Positions 21,602 through 31,885 of a stretch of 64,000 nucleotides of DNA are shown here, one piece after another. The translations under genes and the position numbers were made by a program. The stretch lies in NCBI GenBank assembly GCA_902577075.1, contig CACGXV010000001.1:248001-312000 (forward strand), written 5' to 3'. The notes under the pieces were generated by a model. The model did no database searches. It was given only the letters and a program-made list of their open reading frames with translations, and had not been told where the DNA came from. The DNA comes from an uncultured Pelagibacteraceae bacterium. GTDB taxonomy: Bacteria > Pseudomonadota > Alphaproteobacteria > Pelagibacterales > Pelagibacteraceae. Position 1 is the stretch's first letter; each line of letters opens with the position of its first letter.

Positions 21602-22708
21602 ATGGAAAAAAATTTATGTGCACTCGGTTTTATGAGTGGAACCTCAGGTGATGGAGTAGATTCTTCAGTAATAAGTTCAAATGGGAAAGATAGTATTCAC
21701 ATTAAATATAATAGATTTGACCCTTACCCAACAAAGCTTTTTAAAAGAATTCATAAACTAAAAGATAATACTCAAAAAAAACAAGATATATTAAAAAATC
21801 ATAATGAAATTGTAGAACTCGAGAAAGAAATAACCAATTTTCATGCTGAGATAGCAAAAATAATATCAAAAAAGGTTGAATTTGAATTAATAGGATTTCA
21901 TGGTCACACCATTTATCACAATTCTAACGAAAAAATTTCTAAGCAAATTGGACTTGGTGACTATATATCAAAAATCACTAACAAAACTGTAGTTTATGAT
22001 TTTAGACAAAATGACATCAAAAATGGAGGGCAAGGAGCTCCTTTATCACCAATTTATCATCTTGCATTAATAAAATCTTTATTAAGAGAAAAAAAAATAA
22101 GTATTCCTATCTCAATATTAAATATTGGTGGAATTGCAAACATTACTGAAATTGATAAAGATTTTAACATCTCTAGCAGAGATATAGGTCCAGGAAATTG
22201 TTTAATTGACAAATGGATCAGAAAAAATTCTAATAAATTTTATGATGAAAATGGTAATTTAGCGCTGGCTGGTAAAACAGACAAGTTTATTTTTGATCAA
22301 TATTTAGAAAATTATTATTATAGTAATATAAATTCCAAGAGATCTTTGGATACAAATGATTTTGATATTTCTTTTGCCAAAGGTCTTTCTTTGGAAAATG
22401 GAACAACAACAGTTACAAACTTAACTGTAGAATTATTGTCAAAAAAAATTGGCAAATATGATATTTTTGTTTGTGGAGGAGGTAGAAAAAATAAGTTTTT
22501 AATCGACTCTTTAAGAAATAAAATTAACAATAAAATATTTGATATAGATGACTTAAATATTGATGGTGACTATATAGAGTCCCAAGCATTTGCGTTTCTT
22601 GCGATAAGATCATACTTAGGACTTCCAATTTCATTTCCATCAACAACAGATTGTAAACAACCAACTTTAGGTGGAATAATTGTTAGTAAAGGGCCGTCTC
22701 TTTTTTAA
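21602..22708 (+). CDS. anmK: Anhydro-N-acetylmuramic acid kinase
   Basis: LGFMSGTSGDGVDSSVI, NIGGIANIT, DIGPGNCLID. Confidence 0.95.
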   Translation: MEKNLCALGFMSGTSGDGVDSSVISSNGKDSIHIKYNRFDPYPTKLFKRIHKLKDNTQKKQDILKNHNEIVELEKEITNFHAEIAKIISKKVEFELIGFHGHTIYHNSNEKISKQIGLGDYISKITNKTVVYDFRQNDIKNGGQGAPLSPIYHLALIKSLLREKKISIPISILNIGGIANITEIDKDFNISSRDIGPGNCLIDKWIRKNSNKFYDENGNLALAGKTDKFIFDQYLENYYYSNINSKRSLDTNDFDISFAKGLSLENGTTTVTNLTVELLSKKIGKYDIFVCGGGRKNKFLIDSLRNKINNKIFDIDDLNIDGDYIESQAFAFLAIRSYLGLPISFPSTTDCKQPTLGGIIVSKGPSLF

Positions 22709-23348
22709 TGTATTTATTTAAAGATTTTATTAGCTCTACATCATTCTTAGAAAAAAAATGATTTGCATCCTGAATTGGTTCAAACTCTACTTTTATCCCT
22801 TTTTGTTCGCTAAGTCTTTTATTTAATTCATTAATATTTTCAATTGGAACTAGTTCATCTTTTTTTCCATAAATCATTGTTCCAGATGTAGGACATGGAG
22901 ATAAAAAAGAGAAGTCATAAACGTTTGGTTGAGGTGAAACTACAATAAACCTATTTATCTCTGGTCTTCTCATTAATAACTGCATTGCTATTAAAGAACC
23001 AAAAGAAAATCCAGAAATCCAACATTGAGAATTATCAAAATTTTCTCTTTCTAGCCAATCCAATGCTGCTGCTGCATCGGCTAATTCCCCTTGTCCATTA
23101 TCAAATTCTCCGTCACTTTTGCCAACTCCCCTAAAGTTGACTCTACAAACAGAAAAATCATTATCGACAAATGTTTGAAATATATCAACAACAACTTTAT
23201 TATTCATGGTCCCACCATATTGTGGGTGTGGGTGTAATACTAAAGCTATTGGTGATGTATTTTTTTTACTTTTAAAATATTTAGCTTCTAGCCTACCAGC
23301 TGGCCCAGGTATAAATATTTCAACAATTTTATTATCTGTTGTTGTCAT
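22683..23348 (-). CDS. Alpha/beta hydrolase
   Basis: LHPHPQYGGTMNNKV, NFRGVGKSDGEFDNGQGE, GFSFGS nucleophile elbow. Confidence 0.9.
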   Translation of the reverse strand: MTTTDNKIVEIFIPGPAGRLEAKYFKSKKNTSPIALVLHPHPQYGGTMNNKVVVDIFQTFVDNDFSVCRVNFRGVGKSDGEFDNGQGELADAAAALDWLERENFDNSQCWISGFSFGSLIAMQLLMRRPEINRFIVVSPQPNVYDFSFLSPCPTSGTMIYGKKDELVPIENINELNKRLSEQKGIKVEFEPIQDANHFFSKNDVELIKSLNKYIKKETALY

Positions 23349-23426
23349 TGATTATCGATCTCAAAAAAAAATAAGGTTTTTCTATCAAAAGTGAGTGACA
23401 AAATGCAAGTTTTAAAACGTTAATTA

Positions 23427-23450
23427 ATCTTGACTAAAATAGTCGGGTAT
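23427..23450. promoter_or_regulatory. Type-1-like IscR operator overlapping the iscR-suf promoter
   Basis: Reverse complement reads ATACCCGACTATTTTAGTCAAGAT, close to the enterobacterial type-1 consensus; plus-strand TTGACT (23430-23435) and TATAAG (23452-23457) resemble -35/-10. Confidence 0.8.
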
Positions 23451-23477
23451 ATATAAGTCGCGTCTATTGCGGAAAAT

Positions 23478-23903
23478 ATGAAATTATCAAGTAAGGGTAG
23501 ATACGCTGTAATGGCTCTAGCGGATCTAGCTAAATTTAATTTACATGAGCCAGTTTCATTAAGAGATATATCTCTTAGACAAGGAATATCACTTGTTTAC
23601 CTAGAACAACTATTTTCAAAATTAAAAAAAAATAGAATAGTAACGAGTGTTAGAGGTAACAAAGGTGGATATATTTTATCTAAGCAAGCATCAGAAATAA
23701 AAATTTCTGATGTGTTTGTGGCAGTTGATGAAAAAGTAAAAACTATTGGATGTGAAAAACATTCTGAGAGTGGATGCAACGGAAAATCATCGAAGTGTAT
23801 TACACATGATCTTTGGGATGAATTAGAGGATTACATAAATAACTTTTTTCAGAAAAAAACATTGAATGATTTAATTAATAAAAAAATATCAAATAGATTA
23901 TGA
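23478..23903 (+). CDS. iscR: Rrf2-family Fe-S regulator IscR
   Basis: [18 protein letters not shown]; cluster-ligand pattern [23 protein letters not shown]. Confidence 0.92.
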   Translation: MKLSSKGRYAVMALADLAKFNLHEPVSLRDISLRQGISLVYLEQLFSKLKKNRIVTSVRGNKGGYILSKQASEIKISDVFVAVDEKVKTIGCEKHSESGCNGKSSKCITHDLWDELEDYINNFFQKKTLNDLINKKISNRL

Positions 23904-25336
23904 GAGATAAACAAGTACAAGATTTAAAAGAATATAAATACGGTTTTTCAACCGATATTGATACTATAAAAGCACCCAAGGGACTTAGTGAGGATGTAAT
24001 TAAATTTATATCAAACATTAAAAAAGAACCTAAATGGTTACTTGAGTGGAGATTAAAAGCTTACAACAGATTAAAAGTTTTGAAAGAGCCAGATTGGCAG
24101 AAACCAAAATATCCAAAAATTGATTACCAAGATTTGTATTATTATTCAGCTCCAAAAAGTTTTAAGGATAAACCAAAAAATTTAGATGAATTAGACCCTA
24201 AGTTACTAGAAACTTATAAAAAATTAGGAATACCTTTACAGGAACAAAAGAGATTAAATGGAATCGCAGTTGATGCTGTCTTTGACTCTGTTTCAGTTGC
24301 AACAACATTTAAAGATACTTTAACAAAGCAAGGTATAATTTTTTGTTCGATTTCTGAAGCAATTCAAAATCATCCTGACTTAGTAAAAAAATATCTTGGA
24401 TCGGTAATTCCTATCACTGATCACTATTTTGCTACTTTAAATTCTGCTGTATTTACAGATGGGTCATTTGTATATGTTCCCCCAGGCGTAAGGTGTCCCA
24501 TGGAACTTTCCACATACTTTAGAATAAATGCTTCTGATACAGGACAATTCGAAAGAACTTTAATTATAGCAGATAAAGGTAGTTATGTAAGTTATTTAGA
24601 AGGTTGCACTGCACCAATGAGGGACGAAAATCAGCTACATGCTGCAAACGTTGAACTAGTTGCTTTAGATGATGCAGAAATTAAATACTCCACAGTTCAA
24701 AACTGGTATCCAGGAGATAAAGATGGCAAAGGAGGAATTTATAACTTTGTTACAAAGAGAGGTCTTTGCCAAGGAAATAATTCTAAAATTTCTTGGACGC
24801 AAGTTGAAACTGGTTCGGCGATTACTTGGAAGTATCCAAGCTGTATTTTAAAAGGAGATAATTCTATTGGCGAGTTTTACTCAATAGCGATAACTAATAA
24901 TCACCAAAAGGCAGACACAGGAACTAAAATGATTCACATTGGAAAAAATACAAAAAGTAAGATCATTTCGAAGGGGATAAGTGCTGGATATTCAGATATG
25001 ACCTATAGAGGTTTAGTTGATATTTCAAAAAATGCTAAAAATTCAAGTAATTATACTCAATGCGACTCTCTTTTAATGGGTAATAAATGTGGAGCTCACA
25101 CGATTCCTTACATAAAGAATAAAAATTCAGAATCAAACATTGCTCATGAAGCGACAACATCTAAAATTAGTGAAGATCAGCTACATTATTGTCAACAAAG
25201 AGGTTTAAATAGTGAAGATGCGGTTGGTTTAATTGTGAATGGATTTTGCAAAGAAGTTTTACAACAACTGCCTATGGAGTTTGCCGTTGAAGCACAAAAG
25301 TTGGTTGGAATAAGTTTAGAAGGAAGTGTTGGTTAA
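23900..25336 (+). CDS. sufB: Fe-S cluster assembly protein SufB
   Basis: [53 protein letters not shown]. Confidence 0.98.
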   Translation: MRDKQVQDLKEYKYGFSTDIDTIKAPKGLSEDVIKFISNIKKEPKWLLEWRLKAYNRLKVLKEPDWQKPKYPKIDYQDLYYYSAPKSFKDKPKNLDELDPKLLETYKKLGIPLQEQKRLNGIAVDAVFDSVSVATTFKDTLTKQGIIFCSISEAIQNHPDLVKKYLGSVIPITDHYFATLNSAVFTDGSFVYVPPGVRCPMELSTYFRINASDTGQFERTLIIADKGSYVSYLEGCTAPMRDENQLHAANVELVALDDAEIKYSTVQNWYPGDKDGKGGIYNFVTKRGLCQGNNSKISWTQVETGSAITWKYPSCILKGDNSIGEFYSIAITNNHQKADTGTKMIHIGKNTKSKIISKGISAGYSDMTYRGLVDISKNAKNSSNYTQCDSLLMGNKCGAHTIPYIKNKNSESNIAHEATTSKISEDQLHYCQQRGLNSEDAVGLIVNGFCKEVLQQLPMEFAVEAQKLVGISLEGSVG

Positions 25337-26071
25337 ATGCTTAAGATAAATAATTTAAATGCTAAGGTTGAAGATAAATCTATTTTAAATGGATTCTCTC
25401 TTAATATAAATCCAGGTGAAGTTCATGCAATAATGGGCCCAAATGGCTCTGGTAAAAGTACATTATCAAATATTTTGTCAGGAAAGAAAGGTTACGATGT
25501 TTCAGGAGAAATATTATTTGAAGATAATAATTTATTTGAACTTGAAACAGAAGAAAGGGCACATAAAGGAATATTTTTAGCATTTCAATACCCTTTAGAA
25601 ATCCCTGGCGTGAATACAAACATATTTTTAAAAACTTCATTAAATGCTGTGAGGAAAGCAAGAGGAGAAAAGGAACTTGGTGCTATTGAGTTCCTTAAAT
25701 TAGTAAAAGAAAAAGCAAAAGATTTAAAATTCGATGAAGAAAAATTAAATAGACAATTAAATGTTGGTTTTTCTGGAGGAGAAAAGAAAAAGAATGAAAT
25801 TTTGCAGATGACTATACTAAATCCAAAACTTTCTATACTTGATGAAACTGACTCCGGTTTAGATATAGATGCACTTCGTATTGTTGCTAACGGTGTAAAT
25901 TCTTTGAGAAAAGAAAATAATTCTTTTCTTATAATAACACATTATCAAAGATTACTCGATTACATAAAACCAGATTTCGTACATGTCCTGATGAATGGAA
26001 AAATTGTTAAATCTGGAGGCGCAGAGTTAGCTGTTGAGTTAGAAAAGAAAGGTTACAAAAGTTTTAGTTAA
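25337..26071 (+). CDS. sufC: Fe-S cluster assembly ATPase SufC
   Basis: GPNGSGKST Walker A; FSGGEKKKNEILQM; SILDETDSGLDIDAL. Confidence 0.98.
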   Translation: MLKINNLNAKVEDKSILNGFSLNINPGEVHAIMGPNGSGKSTLSNILSGKKGYDVSGEILFEDNNLFELETEERAHKGIFLAFQYPLEIPGVNTNIFLKTSLNAVRKARGEKELGAIEFLKLVKEKAKDLKFDEEKLNRQLNVGFSGGEKKKNEILQMTILNPKLSILDETDSGLDIDALRIVANGVNSLRKENNSFLIITHYQRLLDYIKPDFVHVLMNGKIVKSGGAELAVELEKKGYKSFS

Positions 26072-27322
26072 ATGGAAAAACAATTAAGAACAGATTTTAA
26101 AAAAATAATTGATAGCTCTAATTTTTCTGAAAAAGAAATTATTAAAAAAGAAAAGTATTTGAATAAATTTGTTCAAAATGGTTTTCCAGGTAAAAAAAAT
26201 GAAGACTGGAAGTTTTTAGACTTAAATCAAGTTATTAAATCAAATATCGAGAATTTAGATTATTTTAATGAAAATATACCAAATGAAGTAGATCCTAAAA
26301 TATATGTAGATGGTCTTGAGCATAATAAAATTGTTTTTATTAATGGAAGAATTGAGAAAATAGATTTCAAATATGAGGAAAGTGATAAATTTGAAATGAA
26401 AGATCAATTTGACAGTGAGTGTTTACTTGACGATGTAAATTCGCTTGTTGATCTAAACTCAGCTTTAACTAATAAATATTACAAAATTCAGGTAAAAGAG
26501 CATTATGCTGTAAAAAAACCAGTAATTATATATAGTTTAACAACAAGTAAAATTAGTTCAAAAAATATTAATATCAGATTAGACTTTGATTTAAAATCTA
26601 ACTCGTCTCTAAAAATAATAGATTATTCAATCGATAAATCTGAGAATAATTTTGTCAACATTGTTTATAATTTTAATTTACAAAAAGATGCAATTCTTAA
26701 GAATTACAAATTAGATAATGAAGAAAATAATAATATTAAATACTCATATAATAATATTAATCTAGACACTAACAGTGTTGCAGAAAATTTTATCTTATCA
26801 TTAGGTTCCAGTTTTATCAAAAATGAAATTAATTGTAATTTAAATGGCAAATACTCTTCAGCATTTGTAAATGGTATATTCAATTTAGATAATAATAAAA
26901 ATCATGAAATCAGAACATCTATCAACCATTTAAATGAAAATACTAAAAGTTATCAATTAATTAAAAGCGTTTTAGGAGAAAACACAAAATCAGCTTATCA
27001 AGGTAAAATATTTGTAAAATCTAATGCACAAAAAACTGACGGATATCAATTAAGTAAAGCAATTTTACTAAGTGATAATTCTGAGTTTAATGCAAAACCA
27101 GAATTAGAAATCTATGCAGATGATGTAAAATGTTCACATGGATCCGCTTCAGGAAGTTTAAATCAGGACTCAATTTTTTATCTAATGTCTAGAGGTCTAA
27201 ATTATAAAGAAGCAAAAGAACTTTTAATAAATGGTTTCTTATTGGATGTTGTTGAAAAAATTACTGATAATGAAATTAAAAATTTAATTAAAAATATTAT
27301 GGGATTAAAAGAATGCATATAG
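26072..27322 (+). CDS. sufD: Fe-S cluster assembly protein SufD
   Basis: C-terminal KCSHGSASGSLNQDSIFYLMSRGL; position in suf operon. Confidence 0.95.
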   Translation: MEKQLRTDFKKIIDSSNFSEKEIIKKEKYLNKFVQNGFPGKKNEDWKFLDLNQVIKSNIENLDYFNENIPNEVDPKIYVDGLEHNKIVFINGRIEKIDFKYEESDKFEMKDQFDSECLLDDVNSLVDLNSALTNKYYKIQVKEHYAVKKPVIIYSLTTSKISSKNINIRLDFDLKSNSSLKIIDYSIDKSENNFVNIVYNFNLQKDAILKNYKLDNEENNNIKYSYNNINLDTNSVAENFILSLGSSFIKNEINCNLNGKYSSAFVNGIFNLDNNKNHEIRTSINHLNENTKSYQLIKSVLGENTKSAYQGKIFVKSNAQKTDGYQLSKAILLSDNSEFNAKPELEIYADDVKCSHGSASGSLNQDSIFYLMSRGLNYKEAKELLINGFLLDVVEKITDNEIKNLIKNIMGLKECI

Positions 27323-28533
27323 GCAAAATTAAAAAAGAATTTCCTATTTTTGATAATAAAGTACAAAATAATGATCTTGTTTATTTAGATAGCGCAAATT
27401 CCTCTCAAAAACCTAGAATAGTAATTGATAGAATATATGATTTTTATTCTAAGGAATTTTCAAATGTTGGCAGAAGCGTTCATTATTTAGCAGTGGCAGC
27501 AACAAATTTATATGAGCAAACAAGAACTTCTGTACAAAAATATATAAATGCATCTGATAAAAATGAAATTGTTTTTACGAAAGGTGCAACAGAAGCAATA
27601 AATCTTGTGGCAAATACATTTGGGCAAAAATATCTTGATGAAGGTGATGAAGTATTAATTACAGAATTAGAACATCATTCTAATTATGTTCCATGGCATT
27701 TTTTAAGAAAATCAAAAAAAATAAATATTGAATTTGCTGAAGTAAATGACCAAGGTGAAGTAACATTGGAAGAAATTAAAAAAAAAATAACTGATAGAAC
27801 TAAAATTATATGTGTAACACATTTATCGAATGTGACTGGAGCAATACTTCCAATTAAAGAAATTGTAAGCTTTGCCCATTCTAAAGGTATTCCAGTATTA
27901 GTTGATGGTTGCCAAGGAGCACCTCATTTAAAATTAGATATGCAAGATCTAGATTGTGATTTTTATGCAATATCAGGCCATAAAATGTATGGCCCTACTG
28001 GAATTGGAGTGCTTTATGCTAAAAAGAAATGGTTAGAAGATCTTCCTCCATACCAAGGTGGCGGAGGAATGATAAGAGAGGTAAAGAAAAAGGGTATTTC
28101 TTATGGAGAATTGCCAAATAAATATGAAGCAGGAACTATGGCAACCGCTCAAGTAATAGCTTTTAACGAGTCTATTAAATTTCTTGAAAAAATTGGAATT
28201 GAAAACATTGAGAAACACGAGAGAGAATTGCTTGATTATGCTGTTGATCTTTTAGGTAAGAATAATTCTGTAAATATTATCGGTAATCCTAAAAACAAAG
28301 GTGGAGTTATATCATTTACGATAGAAGGAATTCATCCTCATGATATAGCTACAATTTTAGATGAGGATGGAGTAGCAATTAGAGCTGGCCATCATTGTTG
28401 TCAAATACTTCATGAGAAGTTGGGTTTACCTGCAACTGCTAGAGCATCTTTTGGAGTTTACAATACTAAAGATGATATTGATCAACTTAATAAATCGATA
28501 AATAATTGCAAAAAGATATTTAATTTAAAATGA
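27313..28533 (+). CDS. sufS: Cysteine desulfurase SufS
   Basis: YLDSANSSQKP, SGHKMYGPTGIGVLY, RAGHHCCQ. Confidence 0.97.
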   Translation: MHIGKIKKEFPIFDNKVQNNDLVYLDSANSSQKPRIVIDRIYDFYSKEFSNVGRSVHYLAVAATNLYEQTRTSVQKYINASDKNEIVFTKGATEAINLVANTFGQKYLDEGDEVLITELEHHSNYVPWHFLRKSKKINIEFAEVNDQGEVTLEEIKKKITDRTKIICVTHLSNVTGAILPIKEIVSFAHSKGIPVLVDGCQGAPHLKLDMQDLDCDFYAISGHKMYGPTGIGVLYAKKKWLEDLPPYQGGGGMIREVKKKGISYGELPNKYEAGTMATAQVIAFNESIKFLEKIGIENIEKHERELLDYAVDLLGKNNSVNIIGNPKNKGGVISFTIEGIHPHDIATILDEDGVAIRAGHHCCQILHEKLGLPATARASFGVYNTKDDIDQLNKSINNCKKIFNLK

Positions 28534-28994
28534 ACTTAAAAGAATTATATCAAGAAATTATTTTAGAACACGGAAAGAATCCAAGAAATTTAAGAAAAAC
28601 AGATAATTTTACTAGGGATGCAAAAGGAAACAATCCATTATGCGGAGATAATGTTCATATTTACTTAAAACTTAATGAAAATAATAAAGTTGAAGACATT
28701 TCTTTTGAGGGAAACGGTTGTGCAATTTCAATGGCTTCTGCATCAATTATGACTGATCTAGTAAGAGGAAAAGAAGAAAAGGAAGTAAAAGAGATTGTTA
28801 CAGACTTTTTGGACATGATAAAAGAGAAAGACGAATTAAGCACACAGCTTTTAAACGAAGATGAAAAAACAAAATTGATGTGTTTATCTGGAGTAAAACA
28901 ATATCCAATGAGAGTAAAATGTGCAACATTATCTTGGCATACGTTAACATCGGCAATGAATAATTCTCAAGAAATAGCAAGTACAGAGGATTAA
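28530..28994 (+). CDS. sufU: SufU/NifU-like scaffold or sulfurtransferase
   Basis: NPLCGDNVHIYLKL, FEGNGCAISMASASIMTD, RVKCATLSWHT. Confidence 0.94.
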   Translation: MNLKELYQEIILEHGKNPRNLRKTDNFTRDAKGNNPLCGDNVHIYLKLNENNKVEDISFEGNGCAISMASASIMTDLVRGKEEKEVKEIVTDFLDMIKEKDELSTQLLNEDEKTKLMCLSGVKQYPMRVKCATLSWHTLTSAMNNSQEIASTED

Positions 28995-28996
28995 CT

Positions 28997-29293
28997 ATGG
29001 AATTAAAAGAAAAAGTAATTAACGAAATAAAAAAAATCTACGATCCTGAGATACCAGTAAACATTTATGAATTAGGATTAATATATGATATAAGTGTAAA
29101 TCAAAAAAATGTTGGCGTTAAAATGACTTTAACCACTCCTAATTGCCCAGTTGCAGAGAGTTTGCCTAAAGAGGTTAAAGATAGTATTATGCAAATAGAC
29201 GAAGTTGATAAAGTTGATTTAGATTTAGTGTGGGATCCGCCTTGGGATAAATCAATGATGTCAGAAGCAGCTAAATTAGAATTAAATTTATGA
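28997..29293 (+). CDS. sufT: SufT / DUF59 (MIP18-like) protein
   Basis: IKKIYDPEIPVNIYELGLIYDI, TTPNCPVAE, DLVWDPPWDKSMMSEAAKLEL. Confidence 0.95.
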   Translation: MELKEKVINEIKKIYDPEIPVNIYELGLIYDISVNQKNVGVKMTLTTPNCPVAESLPKEVKDSIMQIDEVDKVDLDLVWDPPWDKSMMSEAAKLELNL

Positions 29294-29625
29294 CAAAACA
29301 AATAATCTCATTAAGCGATCAAGCGGCTACAAGGATTAAGGAAATCATGTCATCTGCGAGCAATGAATCTATTGGAGTAAGAGTTGGAGTTAAATCTGGA
29401 GGCTGCGCAGGCATGTCATACGTAATGGAATATACCAACAAAATTAACCCTAATGACGAAGTAATAGAGGATAAAGGAGTAAAGGTATTTATAGACTCTG
29501 CGGCTGTGATGTATTTATTTGGAACAGAAATGGATTATAAACAAGAAGAATTTTCTTCTCAGTTTGTTTTTAACAATCCAAACGAAACTGAAAGATGTGG
29601 ATGTGGAGAGTCCTTTAAAATTTAA
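29290..29625 (+). CDS. sufA: A-type Fe-S carrier (SufA/IscA family)
   Basis: GVKSGGCAGMSY and C-terminal CGCGESF cysteine motifs. Confidence 0.94.
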   Translation: MTKQIISLSDQAATRIKEIMSSASNESIGVRVGVKSGGCAGMSYVMEYTNKINPNDEVIEDKGVKVFIDSAAVMYLFGTEMDYKQEEFSSQFVFNNPNETERCGCGESFKI

Positions 29626-29631
29626 TAATAT

Positions 29632-29769
29632 TTATTGGTAATATGAAATAAACCAATATTGTCCTCTTTTATTCATTGTATAAATTTTATTATTCTTCTT
29701 CTTAGTTTTTCTATAGTTCGGCCTCTTGAAACCAATAATGTTTTTTAAAGAAGACATAAATTTTGTCAT
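29632..29769 (-). CDS. Candidate small basic protein (45 aa), below the length cutoff of the ORF track
   Basis: Reverse-strand ATG at 29769: MTKFMSSLKNIIGFKRPNYRKTKKKNNKIYTMNKRGQYWFISYYQ, stop TAA; occupies most of an otherwise empty gap. Confidence 0.35.
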   Translation of the reverse strand: MTKFMSSLKNIIGFKRPNYRKTKKKNNKIYTMNKRGQYWFISYYQ

Positions 29770-29814
29770 ACATTTTAATAACAAAATTTAATGAAATGAG
29801 AATTTCTTATAGGG

Positions 29815-29839
29815 AATACCTGCTATTACAGCAGGTATT
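29815..29839 (-). terminator. Hairpin just 3' of glnA (10-bp stem, 5-nt loop); terminator or 3'-end stabilizer
   Basis: AATACCTGCT-ATTAC-AGCAGGTATT perfect inverted repeat; no clear U-tract on the glnA strand. Confidence 0.5.
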
Positions 29840-29856
29840 ACCAAAAATAAAGCTTA

Positions 29857-31263
29857 TTAACAGCTATAATACATATCGAATTCGATAGGGTGCGGCGTAT
29901 GTTCAAAGTTATGAATTTCCTCATACTTTAATTCAATGTACGCATCTATCTGATCGTCAGTAAATACATTCCCCTGTTTTAAAAAGTTTCTATCTTTATC
30001 AAGAGCTTCCATAGCCTCTCTCAATGATCCACAGACTGTAGGAACTTTTTTAACTTGTTTTTCTGTTAATGCATAAAGATCTTGGTCAAAAGATTTACCA
30101 GGATCTATTTTATTTTTAATACCATCTAAACCAGCCATTAACATTGATGCAAAAGTTAAATATGGATTACCTGATGCATCAGGGAATCTAATTTCGCATC
30201 TTGCACCTTTTTTACTTAAAGTTATTGGAATTCTACAAGAAGCAGATCTGTTTCTTGCAGAGTACGCTAGTAAAACTGGCGCTTCAAAACCTGGAATTAA
30301 TCTTTTATAACTATTAGTAGTAGCATTTGAAAATGCATTTATTGCCTTAGCATGTTTTAAAATACCACCAATATAATAAAGAGCTGTTTGAGATAGACCA
30401 GCATACTTGTTACCAGAAAATACTGGAGTTTTACCTTTCCAAATTGATTGGTGAGTATGCATTCCAGAGCCATTATCACCTTTAACTGGTTTTGGCATAA
30501 AAGTAGCAGTCTTTCCAAATGAATGTGAGACCATCTGTACTACATATTTGTAAAGCTGAACATTATCAGCTTGATCAACTAGTGTTCCAAACAACATTCC
30601 TAGTTCATGTTGACTAGGTGCAACTTCGTGGTGATGTTTTTCAACAGTGATACCTACATCTCTTAAACCTTTTAGGTATTCACCCCTCATATCTTGAGCA
30701 CTATCTACTGGTGGTACAGGAAAATATCCTCCTTTAATACCAGGTCTATGTCCCATATTTCCATTGTCATATGATTTTCCTGAATTATAAGGTCCTTCTG
30801 AACTGTCAATTGAAAATCCAGTTTCATTCATATCATTTTTAATTTTTACATCATCAAAAACAAAAAATTCTGGCTCTGGACCAAAGTAAGCTTTATCTCC
30901 GATTCCAGTTTTTTTTAAATATGCCTCTGCTTTTTTAGCTATTCCCCTTGGATCTCTTTCGTATGGGTCTTTTTTAACAGCATCCAAAATATCGCAAAAT
31001 AAAATCATAGTATTATGTGATGTATATGGATCCATTACTGTTCTGCTTAAATCTGGTTTTAATATCATGTCAGACTCATTTATCGCTTTCCAACCAGCAA
31101 TCGATGAGCCATCAAAAAATACTCCATCGTTCAGCATACCTTCATCAACTATTGTTTTATCCATAGTAAGGTGTTGCAGTTTTCCTCTTGGATCAGTGAA
31201 TCTAAGATCAACATACTCAACATTCTTAGATTTAATTTGTTTTAATACGTCCCTAGCGCTCAT
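29857..31263 (-). CDS. glnA: Glutamine synthetase type I
   Basis: DGSSIAGW, KPVKGDNGSGMHTHQS, RNRSASCRIP, adenylylation-region LKYEEI. Confidence 0.98.
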   Translation of the reverse strand: MSARDVLKQIKSKNVEYVDLRFTDPRGKLQHLTMDKTIVDEGMLNDGVFFDGSSIAGWKAINESDMILKPDLSRTVMDPYTSHNTMILFCDILDAVKKDPYERDPRGIAKKAEAYLKKTGIGDKAYFGPEPEFFVFDDVKIKNDMNETGFSIDSSEGPYNSGKSYDNGNMGHRPGIKGGYFPVPPVDSAQDMRGEYLKGLRDVGITVEKHHHEVAPSQHELGMLFGTLVDQADNVQLYKYVVQMVSHSFGKTATFMPKPVKGDNGSGMHTHQSIWKGKTPVFSGNKYAGLSQTALYYIGGILKHAKAINAFSNATTNSYKRLIPGFEAPVLLAYSARNRSASCRIPITLSKKGARCEIRFPDASGNPYLTFASMLMAGLDGIKNKIDPGKSFDQDLYALTEKQVKKVPTVCGSLREAMEALDKDRNFLKQGNVFTDDQIDAYIELKYEEIHNFEHTPHPIEFDMYYSC

Positions 31264-31405
31264 ATTATCTCCTATAAATTTTCTTGTTCTCTTATCAGTT
31301 AAGAAAAGATAAATAATGTCTATAAAATAGATATCAGTTATGCTTTAATTACATGTATATTAACCTTAAAAATCGCAATTTTTCAATCAATCAAGAGTTG
31401 TACTA

Positions 31406-31885
31406 ATGTCGGCACTTAATAAAGAACCAGTTAAAAGAGCAAAAGAGGCATTAAAAAAGTTTAATAGTGAAATAAAGGTAATTGAATTAGAGCAAACCGC
31501 AAGAACAGCAAATGATGCTGCAAATTCATTAAATACTGAAGTTGGTTCAATTGTAAAAAGTTTATTATTTAGGAATGAGGGAAATTTTTTACTCTGCTTA
31601 GTATCTGGCGATAAAAGATGTTCATTAAATAAATTAAAAAAAATTTTTAATAGTAAAGATTTGAGCATGGCCTCTCCAGATGAGGTTAAAGATCAAACAG
31701 GATATACTATCGGAGGAGTATCACCAGTAGGCCATAAAAATAAATTAGAAATTCTTGTTGATGAGTCTTTAAATAGATTTAAAAATTTATATGCCGCAGC
31801 AGGACATCCAAACTGTATTTTCAAAATAAATTTTGATGAACTGCTTAATTTAACCAATGGAAAAGTAAAAGATATTGTAGAATGA
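31406..31885 (+). CDS. YbaK/ProX-type aminoacyl-tRNA deacylase family protein
   Basis: IVKSLLFRNEGNFLLCLVSGDKR, GYTIGGVSPVGHKN, AAGHPN. Confidence 0.9.
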   Translation: MSALNKEPVKRAKEALKKFNSEIKVIELEQTARTANDAANSLNTEVGSIVKSLLFRNEGNFLLCLVSGDKRCSLNKLKKIFNSKDLSMASPDEVKDQTGYTIGGVSPVGHKNKLEILVDESLNRFKNLYAAAGHPNCIFKINFDELLNLTNGKVKDIVE

